Below are positions 1 to 5,357 of a DNA stretch of 5,357 bases, piece by piece. Below the pieces are notes generated by a model, which saw only the letters and a program-made list of their open reading frames with translations, made no database searches and was not told the DNA's origin. Made by a program: the position numbers and the translations under genes. This DNA is from an uncultured Pseudodesulfovibrio sp. (GTDB taxonomy: Bacteria > Desulfobacterota > Desulfovibrionia > Desulfovibrionales > Desulfovibrionaceae). Numbering within the stretch: the stretch's first letter is position 1; each line of letters begins with the position of its first letter. Location of the stretch: NCBI GenBank assembly GCA_947259235.1, contig CAMYLL010000210.1, forward strand, positions 1-5,357. Reading direction: 5' to 3'.

Positions 1-78
1 AAGGTCGAAGCCTCGGGAACATACAACGCCAAGGGCGACGTCATTCAGGCTGTCACCGGAGACCTTGGAGATGCGTAG
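1..78 (+). CDS. 3' end of an unidentified protein (partial)
   Basis: An open frame enters from the left edge and ends at the TAG at 76-78. It gives the last 25 residues of a protein, KVEASGTYNAKGDVIQAVTG followed by DLGDA. The piece is hydrophilic, has no transmembrane segment or Cys motif, and looks like a beta-strand-rich C-terminus. I do not recognise the family. The coding call rests on the frame reaching a stop just before a strong hairpin terminator and on the ordinary codon use. The 5' part lies outside the window. Confidence 0.6.
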   Translation, partial: KVEASGTYNAKGDVIQAVTGDLGDA

Positions 79-101
79 CAAAGCCGCCCAATGCGGCGCT
101 C

Positions 102-145
102 AAATGAAGTAGGCCGGGCGATCAGTCGCCCGGCCTACTTCATTT
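102..145. terminator. Bidirectional terminator between convergent genes
   Basis: This is a perfect inverted repeat with 20-bp arms at 102-121 and 126-145 and a TCAG loop at 122-125. The GC-rich core is GGCCGGGCGA/TCGCCCGGCC. The outer ends are AAAT on the left and ATTTT on the right, which give a short U-tract to transcripts from either side. It lies 23 bp after the stop at 78 and about 35 bp beyond the end of the cobT tail at 180, so it can terminate both convergent transcripts. A small separate stem, GCCGC (83-87) with GCGGC (93-97), sits just upstream. Confidence 0.85.
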
Positions 146-179
146 TGATACTCTGGCGAATGGCCCCGCCTGCCCAGTC

Positions 180-401
180 CTAATCCATGGACGCCGAGAC
201 GCCAGCATCGGCAAAAGTGGCCATCTTCGTATACATGTCCGCCGCACTCCTGACGAGATACATGGCGCAGGCCGCGCCCGTGCCCTCGCCCAGCCTGAAC
301 CCGAGATTCATCAGCGGGGAAAGCCCCATGGCCGCGACGGCCTTGGCATGTCCCGGCTCGGCAGTCCGGGTCCGCGAAGGTCTGATCGTCGCAGTTGTCC
401 G
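180..401 (-). pseudogene. cobT: Out-of-frame 3' remainder of cobT
   Basis: This - strand frame is open from just after an in-frame TGA at 402-404 down to the TAG at 180-182. From codon 357-359 it encodes 59 residues typical of a CobT C-terminus: EPGHAKAVAAMG, then GFRLGEGTGAAC, then KMATFADAGVSASMD. In Salmonella CobT the catalytic base is, as I recall, the Glu of the equivalent GEGSGA segment. The corresponding Glu codon here is at 285-287. The frame has no start or ribosome site of its own and follows the main cobT frame. From ATG 1279 to stop 180 is 1100 nt, which is not a multiple of three. Recalled homologues have about 7 codons between CPxVxxY and the AE(P/K)G segment; here there are 50 nt (363-412), an apparent excess of about 29 nt. 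Confidence 0.85.
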
Positions 402-1279
402 TCACGTCCGGGATACTCGGCCACCGTGGGACATATCTTCCAGGCCGCGGCATAGGCGGCGGTGGAGATGAAACCGTCCACGCACACGAGCTGGCGATTC
501 TTGGCTCCGCCCAGGACCAGCCCGGCCAGGGTCGCTATCTCCAGCCCGCCCAGAGCCGCGAGGATGGCCACCGGGTCGCCGGAGTCCACCGCCCCGGCAT
601 TGACGGCCAGCCCCCGGCGGATGACGTCGACCTTCCTGACCACCGCCTCCTTGTCCAGCCCGGTTCCCGGTCCTGTAACGTCTGCGGGGTCCAGGCCGAG
701 ATAGGCGCAGTACAGGGCCGTTGAGGGCGTGGTGTTGGAGATGCCCATGTCGCCCGTGCCGAGCACCCGGACCCCGTCGGCCAGGGCGCGATCGGCCAGG
801 GAGACGCCCAGCATGAGCGCCTTGAGGCACTGCTCCTCGGTCATGGCCGGTCCCTTGGCCAGGTTGGCCGTACCCGGCGCGATCTTCTCCTGAATCAGGT
901 TGGGATGCTCATCGTACCCGCCGCCGCAGGACCCGGCGTCCACCACGTAAAGCTGGGCATCGGCCGTGGCGGCCAGGACATTGATCCCCGCGCCGCCGTT
1001 GAGGAAATTGAGAATCATCTGACGGGTGACTTCCTGGGGAAACAGGCTCACGCCCTCGTCATTGACGCCATGATCACCGGCCACGGTGTATATCCGCATG
1101 GGATCGGCCTGGGGCCACTGGCCTTCCTGGATGAGAAACAACTGCAAGGCCAGCTCCTCAAGCCTGCCGAGGCTGCCCTTGGGCTTGGTCAGGTTGTCGA
1201 GATGGGCCTGGCCACGGGCGGTCAGGGAGCGGTCCAACGGGCAAATGGCGTCCAATGTCGCCTTGAGTTCACTGCGCAT
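311..1279 (-). CDS. cobT: Nicotinate-nucleotide--dimethylbenzimidazole phosphoribosyltransferase, frame-disrupted at its 3' end
   Basis: CobT transfers the phosphoribosyl group of nicotinate mononucleotide to 5,6-dimethylbenzimidazole (or another lower-ligand base), giving alpha-ribazole phosphate for the nucleotide loop of cobalamin. It is cytoplasmic. Family hallmarks are clear: LTKPKGSLGRLEELA near residues 30-44, VAGDHGVNDEGVSLFPQEVT around residues 66-85, GAGINVLA, GTGDMGISNTTPS, and VCVDGFISTAA. The ATG at 1277-1279 is preceded by GCGAGG at a suitable distance. The frame matches the family up to Y289 (codon 413-415). The next 33 residues (Pro/Arg/Gly-rich, ending in GFPR) match nothing expected. 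The genuine C-terminus continues in another frame to 180 (see the separate entry). The 322-residue product as read therefore lacks the conserved catalytic segment. A real mutation and a sequence error are both possible. No cobalamin riboswitch was recognised upstream. Confidence 0.9.
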   Translation of the reverse strand: MRSELKATLDAICPLDRSLTARGQAHLDNLTKPKGSLGRLEELALQLFLIQEGQWPQADPMRIYTVAGDHGVNDEGVSLFPQEVTRQMILNFLNGGAGINVLAATADAQLYVVDAGSCGGGYDEHPNLIQEKIAPGTANLAKGPAMTEEQCLKALMLGVSLADRALADGVRVLGTGDMGISNTTPSTALYCAYLGLDPADVTGPGTGLDKEAVVRKVDVIRRGLAVNAGAVDSGDPVAILAALGGLEIATLAGLVLGGAKNRQLVCVDGFISTAAYAAAWKICPTVAEYPGRDGQLRRSDLRGPGLPSRDMPRPSRPWGFPR

Positions 1280-1437
1280 ACTATCCTCGCTTGAATCGGT
1301 TTCGTGAGTGTCCCGGTGGGATACACCCTCGCCGCCTCCCTGTAAACGCTCCGCTTTGGCTGTTGAAGCACGAAACTAACCGTGATATCCATCAATCGAT
1401 CAGTATCGCTGGAAAAACCATCCAATCCCGGGACGAC

Positions 1438-2271
1438 ATGACCAAAGAACTCTGCATCGTGCACTCCAACTGCCAGGGCGACCCGCTCATCGAGCGGCTC
1501 ATGACCAGCCCGGAGTTCGCCGCCCGCTATCACTGCACCCTGTACACGAACTACATCCGCGAGGACGTGCCCCGGGAGGAACTGGGACGATGCGCCCTGT
1601 TTCTGTATCAATACCTCGGCCCGCAATGGGGCGAGCTGGCCTCCGACCAGCTCATGGAAGCGTTACCGGACTCCGCAGCCAGCCTGTGCGTGCCGAACAT
1701 GTTCTTCAATGGATACTGGCCCATGTGGAGCGGCCAGCCGGGCTTCGACTACCGTTGCGAGCACCTCGACGAGTTCATCGCCCTGGGCCTGCCGCCCGAG
1801 GAAACAGTGCTCCTTTTCATGCGCTCGGATGTGGCCGCACGATACGACCTGCTCGACATGGTCAGCCAGTCCCTGCGCCGCGAAAGGGAGCGCGAAAGCC
1901 ACACGCCCGTCAAATACGTAGACCTCATCCGCGACAACTACCGCGAGACCCGGCTCTTCAACACCATTAACCACCCGGGCCGGATGCTCATGGACCACGC
2001 CGCCCGGGGCGTGCTGGCCCACCTCGGCATGGCCGGGCCGGACGAGGACGCCCTGGCTTGCCTGAGCGCGCCACTTGACGACTTCGAGCTGCCCATCAAC
2101 CCCAAGATAGGCGCGTTCTTCGGCTGGGAGTTCGCCGCGCCGCAGACCACGTACAAAGTCTACGGCAGACAGCTGAGCTATGCCCGCTACATCGCCAACT
2201 ACGTCATGGCCGCAAAGTCCGGCGTGACCGACTTCATCGGCTACCTCCAGGGGGATCATGTCACCCTCTAG
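1438..2271 (+). CDS. WcbI-family polysaccharide biosynthesis protein (putative acyltransferase)
   Basis: This 277-residue protein has the N-terminal signature of the WcbI family: [15 protein letters not shown], with HSNCQG at residues 9-14, directly after the start. It is followed by [18 protein letters not shown] and a segment rich in aromatic residues ([13 protein letters not shown]). WcbI of Burkholderia pseudomallei is a capsule-cluster protein reported to bind coenzyme A and proposed to acetylate capsule sugars; that role is carried over here by family only. No signal peptide or membrane helix is visible, so it is probably cytoplasmic. I chose ATG 1438 because the conserved motif begins there. 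A TTG at 1291 would add 49 residues with no family character, and GGGA lies just before the ATG. Its 3' end overlaps the glycosyltransferase by 14 bp, implying co-transcription and a shared glycan pathway. The substrate cannot be told from sequence. Confidence 0.75.
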   Translation: MTKELCIVHSNCQGDPLIERLMTSPEFAARYHCTLYTNYIREDVPREELGRCALFLYQYLGPQWGELASDQLMEALPDSAASLCVPNMFFNGYWPMWSGQPGFDYRCEHLDEFIALGLPPEETVLLFMRSDVAARYDLLDMVSQSLRRERERESHTPVKYVDLIRDNYRETRLFNTINHPGRMLMDHAARGVLAHLGMAGPDEDALACLSAPLDDFELPINPKIGAFFGWEFAAPQTTYKVYGRQLSYARYIANYVMAAKSGVTDFIGYLQGDHVTL

Positions 2272-3253
2272 GACAATCGCCTGGGTCGGCGGCCGCTATT
2301 TCCGCGACCGCTTCAGCGAGATGGGACACACCGTCATTCCCATTCCCCTGGACGGTCCGACGGCACTCTCCTGGGATGACCTGGTCGAGCGCGCCGGATG
2401 CGTGCCCGACACGGTGGTCTATGCCGACATCAGCGTGCCGCCGCCCCTGCTCGGGGTGGAGCGGTTCCCCTGCCTGACCGTCTTCTACGCCGTGGACTCC
2501 CACATCCACAGCTGGTATCCCCTGTACGCCCAGGGATTCGATCTGGCCGCGGTAAGCCTGCGCGACCACCTGCCCCGGTTTCGCCAGCGGCTGCGCGACC
2601 GGCAGGTGATCTGGCTCCCGCCCTTTCCCATCCATGACGAGCGCCCCCCGGCCACACCAGTACCCAAGGAATGGGACCTGCTCTTCGCGGGCACGGTGGA
2701 CCCGGAGACGACCCCGGAGCGGCACGTCCAGCTCAGGGAGATCAAGGCGCGCTTCCCCGGCCTCGTCGTGCGCCAGGGCAACTTCGCCGAACTTTTCCCC
2801 CGCGCCCGGGTGGTCCTCAACATCGCCGAGCGGGGCGACCTGAATTTCCGCGTCTTCGAGGCGCTGGCCTGCGGCGCGTGCCTGCTCACCCCGGAGGTGG
2901 GCCACGGCCAGTCGCAGCTCTTCACCGACGGCGAGCACCTGGCCACCTATCCCCGCGGCGACATGGACCGACTGGTGGCCACGGCCTGCGAGCTGTTGGA
3001 CGACGACAGGAAGCGCGAGGCCATGGGCAGGGCCGGATGCGCCGAGATCGACGCCCGACACCGCGCCGAGCACCGCGCCGCCGCCCTGGCCGAAGCCATG
3101 GACCGGCTGCCCCCCGACACGGTGGACGACCGGTTGACCCGCGCCGCCGCCATCAGGGCCAAATACCTCCGGGTCGTCTACCTGCACTGGGCCGAGGCCG
3201 TGGACAACCCGGTCCTGCGTGCCAAATACCTGACCGCAGGCTCCGGCGCATAG
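2258..3253 (+). CDS. CgeB-like GT-B glycosyltransferase (group 1 type)
   Basis: This 331-residue protein has the layout of CgeB/spore-maturation-like glycosyltransferases. The N-terminal half (residues 6-120) has Rossmann-like strands ([41 protein letters not shown]). The C-terminal nucleotide-sugar-binding half starts at [12 protein letters not shown] (139-150). It carries the diagnostic block from [20 protein letters not shown] (196-215) through [11 protein letters not shown] (221-231), as in the Glyco_trans_1_2 domain, and ends with a helical tail. No signal or membrane segment is seen. It should transfer a sugar from an activated donor, but donor and acceptor are unknown. The ATG at 2258 follows AGGGGGA and lies within the end of the WcbI-family gene (14-bp overlap), so the two are probably translationally coupled. 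Related proteins in Desulfovibrionaceae may act on flagellin or surface polysaccharide; that is inference only. Confidence 0.8.
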   Translation: MSPSRTIAWVGGRYFRDRFSEMGHTVIPIPLDGPTALSWDDLVERAGCVPDTVVYADISVPPPLLGVERFPCLTVFYAVDSHIHSWYPLYAQGFDLAAVSLRDHLPRFRQRLRDRQVIWLPPFPIHDERPPATPVPKEWDLLFAGTVDPETTPERHVQLREIKARFPGLVVRQGNFAELFPRARVVLNIAERGDLNFRVFEALACGACLLTPEVGHGQSQLFTDGEHLATYPRGDMDRLVATACELLDDDRKREAMGRAGCAEIDARHRAEHRAAALAEAMDRLPPDTVDDRLTRAAAIRAKYLRVVYLHWAEAVDNPVLRAKYLTAGSGA

Positions 3254-3291
3254 CGCTCCTTTTCCGCTCCCCCCGGGGCCACACGCCCCCT

Positions 3292-3318
3292 TCAGAAAAT
3301 CCTTCCGCCGTCCGATAA
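3292..3318 (+). promoter_or_regulatory. Possible sigma-28 (FliA) promoter
   Basis: TCCGATAA at 3311-3318 matches seven of eight bases of the FliA -10 element GCCGATAA. TCAG at 3292-3295 lies exactly 15 nt upstream, the FliA spacing, and resembles the TAAA/TCAA -35 core. The start of transcription would fall near 3325, ahead of a strong ribosome site GGAGG (3341-3345) and the ATG at 3353. The overlapping TATACT at 3320-3325 resembles a sigma-70 -10 but has no good -35 at 16-18 bp. Confidence 0.45.
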
Positions 3319-3352
3319 GTATACTGACAACACACGCCACGGAGGGCGACGC

Positions 3353-3772
3353 ATGTATATTCACCCGGACTATCCCCTGTCGGGCGACCCCGGACCGGGC
3401 ATGACCCCGGACCCCATCACGGGCCTGTACCCGGACGGCACGACGCCCTTTGCATCCCAGCGCCACGACGCAGCGCGCACAGCCGAATCGCCGGACCCTG
3501 CCCGGCCGTCCGGCGACGTGGTCACCTTCTCCGACGAGGCGGTCCGCGCCTTCAGGGAGAACGCCATCGAGCCGATCAAGAACGGCACATTCACCCTCAA
3601 GGGACTGGAGAGCCGCATCAACACGGTGCGGGCCGAGATAGTCCAGGTCTGGAACTCCGCCCTGCCCGACGATGAAAAGTACCGCCAGATCAGCGCCCGC
3701 GAAAACGAGATTTCCCTGCTCCAGGCAGGACAGTTCGCCTTTGCCAGAGCGGGCTTCTCCATGACGGCATAA
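3353..3772 (+). CDS. Uncharacterised 139-residue protein
   Basis: The start is well supported: GGAGG at 3341-3345 lies 7 nt before the ATG. The N-terminal half (residues 1-54) is Pro/Gly/Asp-rich and probably disordered. A short motif DVVTFSDEAVRAF (55-67) follows. It resembles the V.LS.eA segment found in FlgM and in several flagellum-associated or uncharacterised proteins of this group. Residues 77-135 are likely alpha-helical (GTFTLKGLESRINTVRAEI; EKYRQISARENEISLLQAGQ). There is no signal peptide, membrane helix or Cys. I cannot assign a family or function. The upstream FliA-like promoter suggests, without proving, co-expression with late flagellar genes. It is separated by 99 bp from the glycosyltransferase gene and is likely its own transcription unit. 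Confidence 0.75.
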   Translation: MYIHPDYPLSGDPGPGMTPDPITGLYPDGTTPFASQRHDAARTAESPDPARPSGDVVTFSDEAVRAFRENAIEPIKNGTFTLKGLESRINTVRAEIVQVWNSALPDDEKYRQISARENEISLLQAGQFAFARAGFSMTA

Positions 3773-3779
3773 AGCCCGC
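3749..3779 (+). terminator. Stem-loop overlapping the stop codon of the 139-residue gene
   Basis: GCGGGCTT (3749-3756) pairs perfectly with AAGCCCGC (3772-3779) across a 15-nt loop, and the TAA stop (3770-3772) lies at the 3' foot of the loop. No U-tract follows, so it may protect the 3' end or weakly attenuate transcription rather than act as a standard intrinsic terminator. Confidence 0.3.
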
Positions 3780-3862
3780 GCCGCACAGGGACCGCCATCA
3801 GCATGTCCATGAAAAAAGGCCGCCCGGGTTCCAAGGCGTTTTCCATAACTATTGAAATCAAA

Positions 3863-3960
3863 GGCGGAAACCGCCGTCGGCGGATTTGTCAGGTGATGTC
3901 GCCTCCGGCGGCCAAAGGGTTGTAACCCTTTGGAATCCCGCTTTTGCCTTTGGCGAAAGC
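3863..3960. repeat. Multi-hairpin intergenic element, probably a dispersed repeat
   Basis: Several inverted repeats lie in 98 bp. GGCGG/CCGCC has an AAA loop (3863-3875). CCGCCG/CGGCGG has a one-base centre (3871-3883) and competes with the first. CGCC/GGCG has a TCC loop (3900-3910). A perfect 10-bp palindrome CCAAAGGGTT-GT-AACCCTTTGG spans 3912-3933. GCTTTTGCC/GGCGAAAGC has a TTT loop and one G-T pair (3940-3960). The GCCTCCGGCGGCCAAAGGG core resembles intergenic sequence I recall as frequent in Desulfovibrio genomes. Copy number cannot be seen from one window. Confidence 0.55.
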
Positions 3961-4023
3961 TGTATTTGAATGGGGGCCTGCCGTCGACCGTACCAACCCG
4001 GAAAGATATCTCACCATGCAGGA

Positions 4024-4051
4024 AGCCCCGAAACCGTTATGGTTCGGGGCT
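4024..4051. terminator. Terminator-like hairpin between convergent genes
   Basis: AGCCCCGAA (4024-4032) pairs perfectly with TTCGGGGCT (4043-4051). ACC and GGT can extend the stem inward with one bulged A, and GGA/TCC can extend it outward with a second bulge. It lies about 45 bp beyond the end of the Cys-rich - strand gene and downstream of the + strand 139-residue gene, so it fits a shared terminator. The U-tracts are short on both sides. Confidence 0.6.
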
Positions 4052-4097
4052 CCTTGCGTGTTTATCACCAGTTATGAAAAGCGTCTTTGCCGCGCGC

Positions 4098-4715
4098 CTA
4101 CCTGAACCTGGGCGGTCCCAGGACGATCATCTCGGCAATGGTATGGTCCACCTTGGGCAGTTGGCGCAGGTTCTTGCCCACGAACTGCATCTCAAGGGCG
4201 ACGAGGTCCTTGTAGAGCGGCGTCCGGTCCACCACCGGAACCGCCGCGCCGTCCGCCTCCAGGGCGGTGGTCAGCTCCTGGCAGCGGTAGCAGCCCGGAA
4301 ACTCCACCCGGCGGCCGTCGGGCCGGACCAGGACGTTGGGCACGCCGTGCATGCGGCAGATCATCAGCCGGTGCTGGTACAGGCCGCAGATGCCCTGCTT
4401 CTGATCCGAGAGGTTGAGGGGGCACATGATGTGCGGCCGCTCGCCCCGGCTCAGGGCGGCCTGGGCCTGGGCCACGTAGTCGCTGGCCTTGTCCCTGATC
4501 TCTTCGAGCCGCTGCGGGGGCAGGGCGTTGAGCCCCTCCCACATGTAGGCCCACTCCACGTAGGTGTGGTGCTGGAAGAAGCTGAGGCAGCAGTTGTCCG
4601 CGCAGCCGTCGCAGGTCAGGCCGATGGCCTCCGCGCTTGTGGCGTACTGGGAGACCATGGCGTCATAGATGGCGGCCAGCTTGCGGAACGCGCCCTTGGG
4701 AGTCAGTTTTTTCAT
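4098..4715 (-). CDS. Cys-rich CxxCxxxCC protein, YkgJ-like putative metal-binding protein
   Basis: This 205-residue protein contains CDGCADNCC (C35, C38, C42, C43), then CPLNLSDQKQGIC (C98, C110), GLYQHRLMICRMHG (C120) and GCYRC (C142, C145). The order of CxxCxxxCC, then CPL with a later Cys, then Y..R...CR is that of the YkgJ family (UPF0153), thought to bind zinc or an iron-sulfur cluster. No biochemical function is established for that family. Here the first motif is followed by FFQHHTYVEW, which adds possible His ligands at 49-50, and the C-terminal CxxC is an extra. No signal or membrane segment is present, so it is probably cytoplasmic. Its ATG (4713-4715) overlaps the stop of the upstream kinase gene as ATGA, so translation is probably coupled and the two proteins are likely made together. 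It appears to be the last gene of the operon. Confidence 0.75.
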   Translation of the reverse strand: MKKLTPKGAFRKLAAIYDAMVSQYATSAEAIGLTCDGCADNCCLSFFQHHTYVEWAYMWEGLNALPPQRLEEIRDKASDYVAQAQAALSRGERPHIMCPLNLSDQKQGICGLYQHRLMICRMHGVPNVLVRPDGRRVEFPGCYRCQELTTALEADGAAVPVVDRTPLYKDLVALEMQFVGKNLRQLPKVDHTIAEMIVLGPPRFR

Positions 4716-5248
4716 GCAAAATCTATGTGTTCGAGGATTGAATCAACGCACGCCTCGGGCGTGTGACAGTCCGTGCGGACCACGATGTCGGCCGCGGCAC
4801 GGTACAGCGGCTGCCGCTGGTTGTAAAGGTCGCTCAGGGACTTGCCCGGGGGAATGGCCAGCCCACGGTTGCCGCCGTCGCCCACCCGGTCCAGAAAGGT
4901 CTGCTCGTCTATGTCGAGCAGGACCACCGGCCCCAGCTCCTTGAGCCGGTTCATGGCGGACTGGCTGTAGATGACGCTGCCGCCGGTGGAAACCACGGTC
5001 CGCGTCAGGCCCAACTGGCTGACCAGATGGCCCTCGATGCGCAGGAACTCGTCCAGGCCGTACAGGTCCATGATGCGTTGCAGGGACAGGCCGTAGTAGG
5101 CCTCCATGTGCTGGTCCGTGTCGAGCTGGCCCCAGCCGAGGCGCACGGCCAGGGCGCGGCCCAGGGTGGACTTGCCCGCCCCGGCCATGCCCACCAGGGT
5201 GATGCACGGCACGGGCTCGGCGTCCCGCTCGATGAAAGGGAAACTCAT
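4712..5248 (-). CDS. Shikimate kinase-family small-molecule kinase with atypical substrate site
   Basis: This 178-residue protein is the usual length for AroK/AroL-type kinases. It has a P-loop GMAGAGKST (residues 20-28), DTDQHME (D43, D45) as in the family DxD, STGGSVIY (87-94), LID-region NRGLAIPPG (127-135) and YNQRQPLYRAAADIVV (142-157) with R145. Shikimate kinases convert shikimate and ATP to shikimate 3-phosphate in the chorismate pathway. Two substrate-site features differ from the canonical enzyme. The Arg of the FRxxE motif is Leu (F68-L69-R70-I71-E72), and the GGG turn is GGS (G89-G90-S91). That suggests another substrate. I recall that a shikimate-kinase-like protein of Desulfovibrio vulgaris (DVU0892) was assigned as a homoserine kinase by mutant fitness data; I cannot verify orthology here. 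The start follows the upstream stop by 7 bp, with GAGGAG upstream. It is coupled to the Cys-rich gene downstream. Confidence 0.85.
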   Translation of the reverse strand: MSFPFIERDAEPVPCITLVGMAGAGKSTLGRALAVRLGWGQLDTDQHMEAYYGLSLQRIMDLYGLDEFLRIEGHLVSQLGLTRTVVSTGGSVIYSQSAMNRLKELGPVVLLDIDEQTFLDRVGDGGNRGLAIPPGKSLSDLYNQRQPLYRAAADIVVRTDCHTPEACVDSILEHIDFA

Positions 5249-5255
5249 GGGCGGC

Positions 5256-5357
5256 TCAGCTCCTCACGAGGCAGACGCGGTCCTCGTCGTCACGCTCAGT
5301 CACCAGGACGTTGACGTGCTCGTCGCCCAGGGTGTCGAGCTTCTTGCCCACATAGTC
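5256..5357 (-). CDS. 3' end of an unidentified protein (partial), first visible gene of the operon
   Basis: The - strand frame enters from the right edge and ends at TGA (5256-5258), giving 33 C-terminal residues: DYVGKKLDTLGDEHVNVL, then VTERDDEDRVCLVRS. The piece is charged and looks like alternating helix and strand, with one Cys and no motif. I do not recognise it. It lies 7 bp upstream of the kinase start, and its GAGGAG near the stop can serve as the ribosome site of the kinase, so the genes should share a transcript. Confidence 0.65.
   Translation of the reverse strand, partial: DYVGKKLDTLGDEHVNVLVTERDDEDRVCLVRS

Larger units (their letters stand above)
3773..4097. other. 325-bp intergenic region between convergent genes
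   Basis: No convincing gene is present. The stretch starts with AT-richer sequence containing an A-run (3812-3817), then a multi-hairpin element (3863-3960), then about 60 bp with nothing recognisable, then a terminator-like hairpin (4024-4051). No tRNA, small-RNA family or attachment site was recognised. Confidence 0.6.

Noticed and set aside
187..471. + strand open frame of 94 codons opposite the 3' part of cobT
   Set aside because: It lies antisense to the conserved CobT C-terminus, has no family features, and is open only because of GC-rich codon bias.
1363..1391. Sigma-70-like promoter TTGAAG-N17-TATCCA for the WcbI-family gene
   Set aside because: The spacing is ideal but the -10 matches only three of six bases, so it is too weak to annotate. 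A promoter somewhere in this spacer is still expected.
1291..1437. 49-residue N-terminal extension of the WcbI-family protein from a TTG start
   Set aside because: The family motif begins right after ATG 1438. The extension lacks homology-like character and would occupy the divergent spacer that must hold promoters.
1280..1437. Cobalamin riboswitch ahead of cobT on the - strand
   Set aside because: I searched this spacer for the B12-box and the other conserved riboswitch segments and found no convincing match; only a short imperfect GGGTGT...ACACTC pairing is present.
3275..3289. Terminator after the glycosyltransferase gene (GGGGC/GCCCC)
   Set aside because: The stem is 5 bp with a 5-nt loop and no U-tract follows; the region is simply C-rich.
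2261..3466. 401-codon - strand open frame
   Set aside because: It is a shadow of the glycosyltransferase gene. The + strand protein carries the family motifs and its ribosome site.
3812..3842. - strand terminator formed by CGCC/GGCG followed by a T-run
   Set aside because: The stem is only 4 bp with a 10-nt loop, and a better terminator candidate lies nearer the - strand gene at 4024-4051.
3803..3925. 40-codon + strand ORF (MSMKKGRPGSKAF...)
   Set aside because: Its ribosome site is weak and distant, and its second half runs into the hairpin element and ends inside the 10-bp palindrome. Coding is not supported without conservation data.
3930..4766. 278-codon + strand open frame
   Set aside because: It runs opposite the Cys-rich protein, whose motifs and ATGA overlap with the kinase gene clearly define the - strand as coding.

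Overview
The window is high-GC, densely coded bacterial DNA. Its gene content resembles the Desulfovibrionaceae (Desulfovibrio/Pseudodesulfovibrio): a CobT of that style, a shikimate-kinase-like protein coupled to a Cys-rich protein, and a GC-rich intergenic hairpin element of a kind I associate with these genomes. This assignment is inferred from protein and intergenic style, not from a database match.

Layout. Positions 1-78 hold the last codons of a + strand gene. A perfect 20-bp-arm hairpin (102-145) separates it from cobT, which is convergent on the - strand (180-1279). The cobT reading frame is broken near its 3' end. The in-frame product ends at 311 with 33 unrelated residues, while the conserved C-terminus, including the GEGTGA catalytic segment, lies in another frame down to 180. 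A 158-bp divergent spacer follows. Next on the + strand are a WcbI-family protein (1438-2271) and, overlapping it by 14 bp, a CgeB-like GT-B glycosyltransferase (2258-3253); together they look like a small surface-glycan module. A 99-bp spacer carrying a sigma-28 (FliA)-like promoter leads to an unrecognised 139-residue protein (3353-3772). A 325-bp non-coding stretch (3773-4097) carries a cluster of hairpins and a terminator-like hairpin.

The right end is a - strand operon read from 5357 down to 4098. It contains the 3' end of an unrecognised gene, a shikimate-kinase-family small-molecule kinase (4712-5248), and a CxxCxxxCC Cys-rich YkgJ-like protein (4098-4715). The last two overlap by ATGA. 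The kinase lacks two features expected for shikimate binding, so another substrate, possibly homoserine, is worth considering.

I do not see a clear novel multi-gene system. The observations most worth a second look are the cobT frame disruption, the atypical kinase active site with its coupled Cys-rich partner, the FliA-like promoter in front of an unknown protein, and the multi-hairpin intergenic element.
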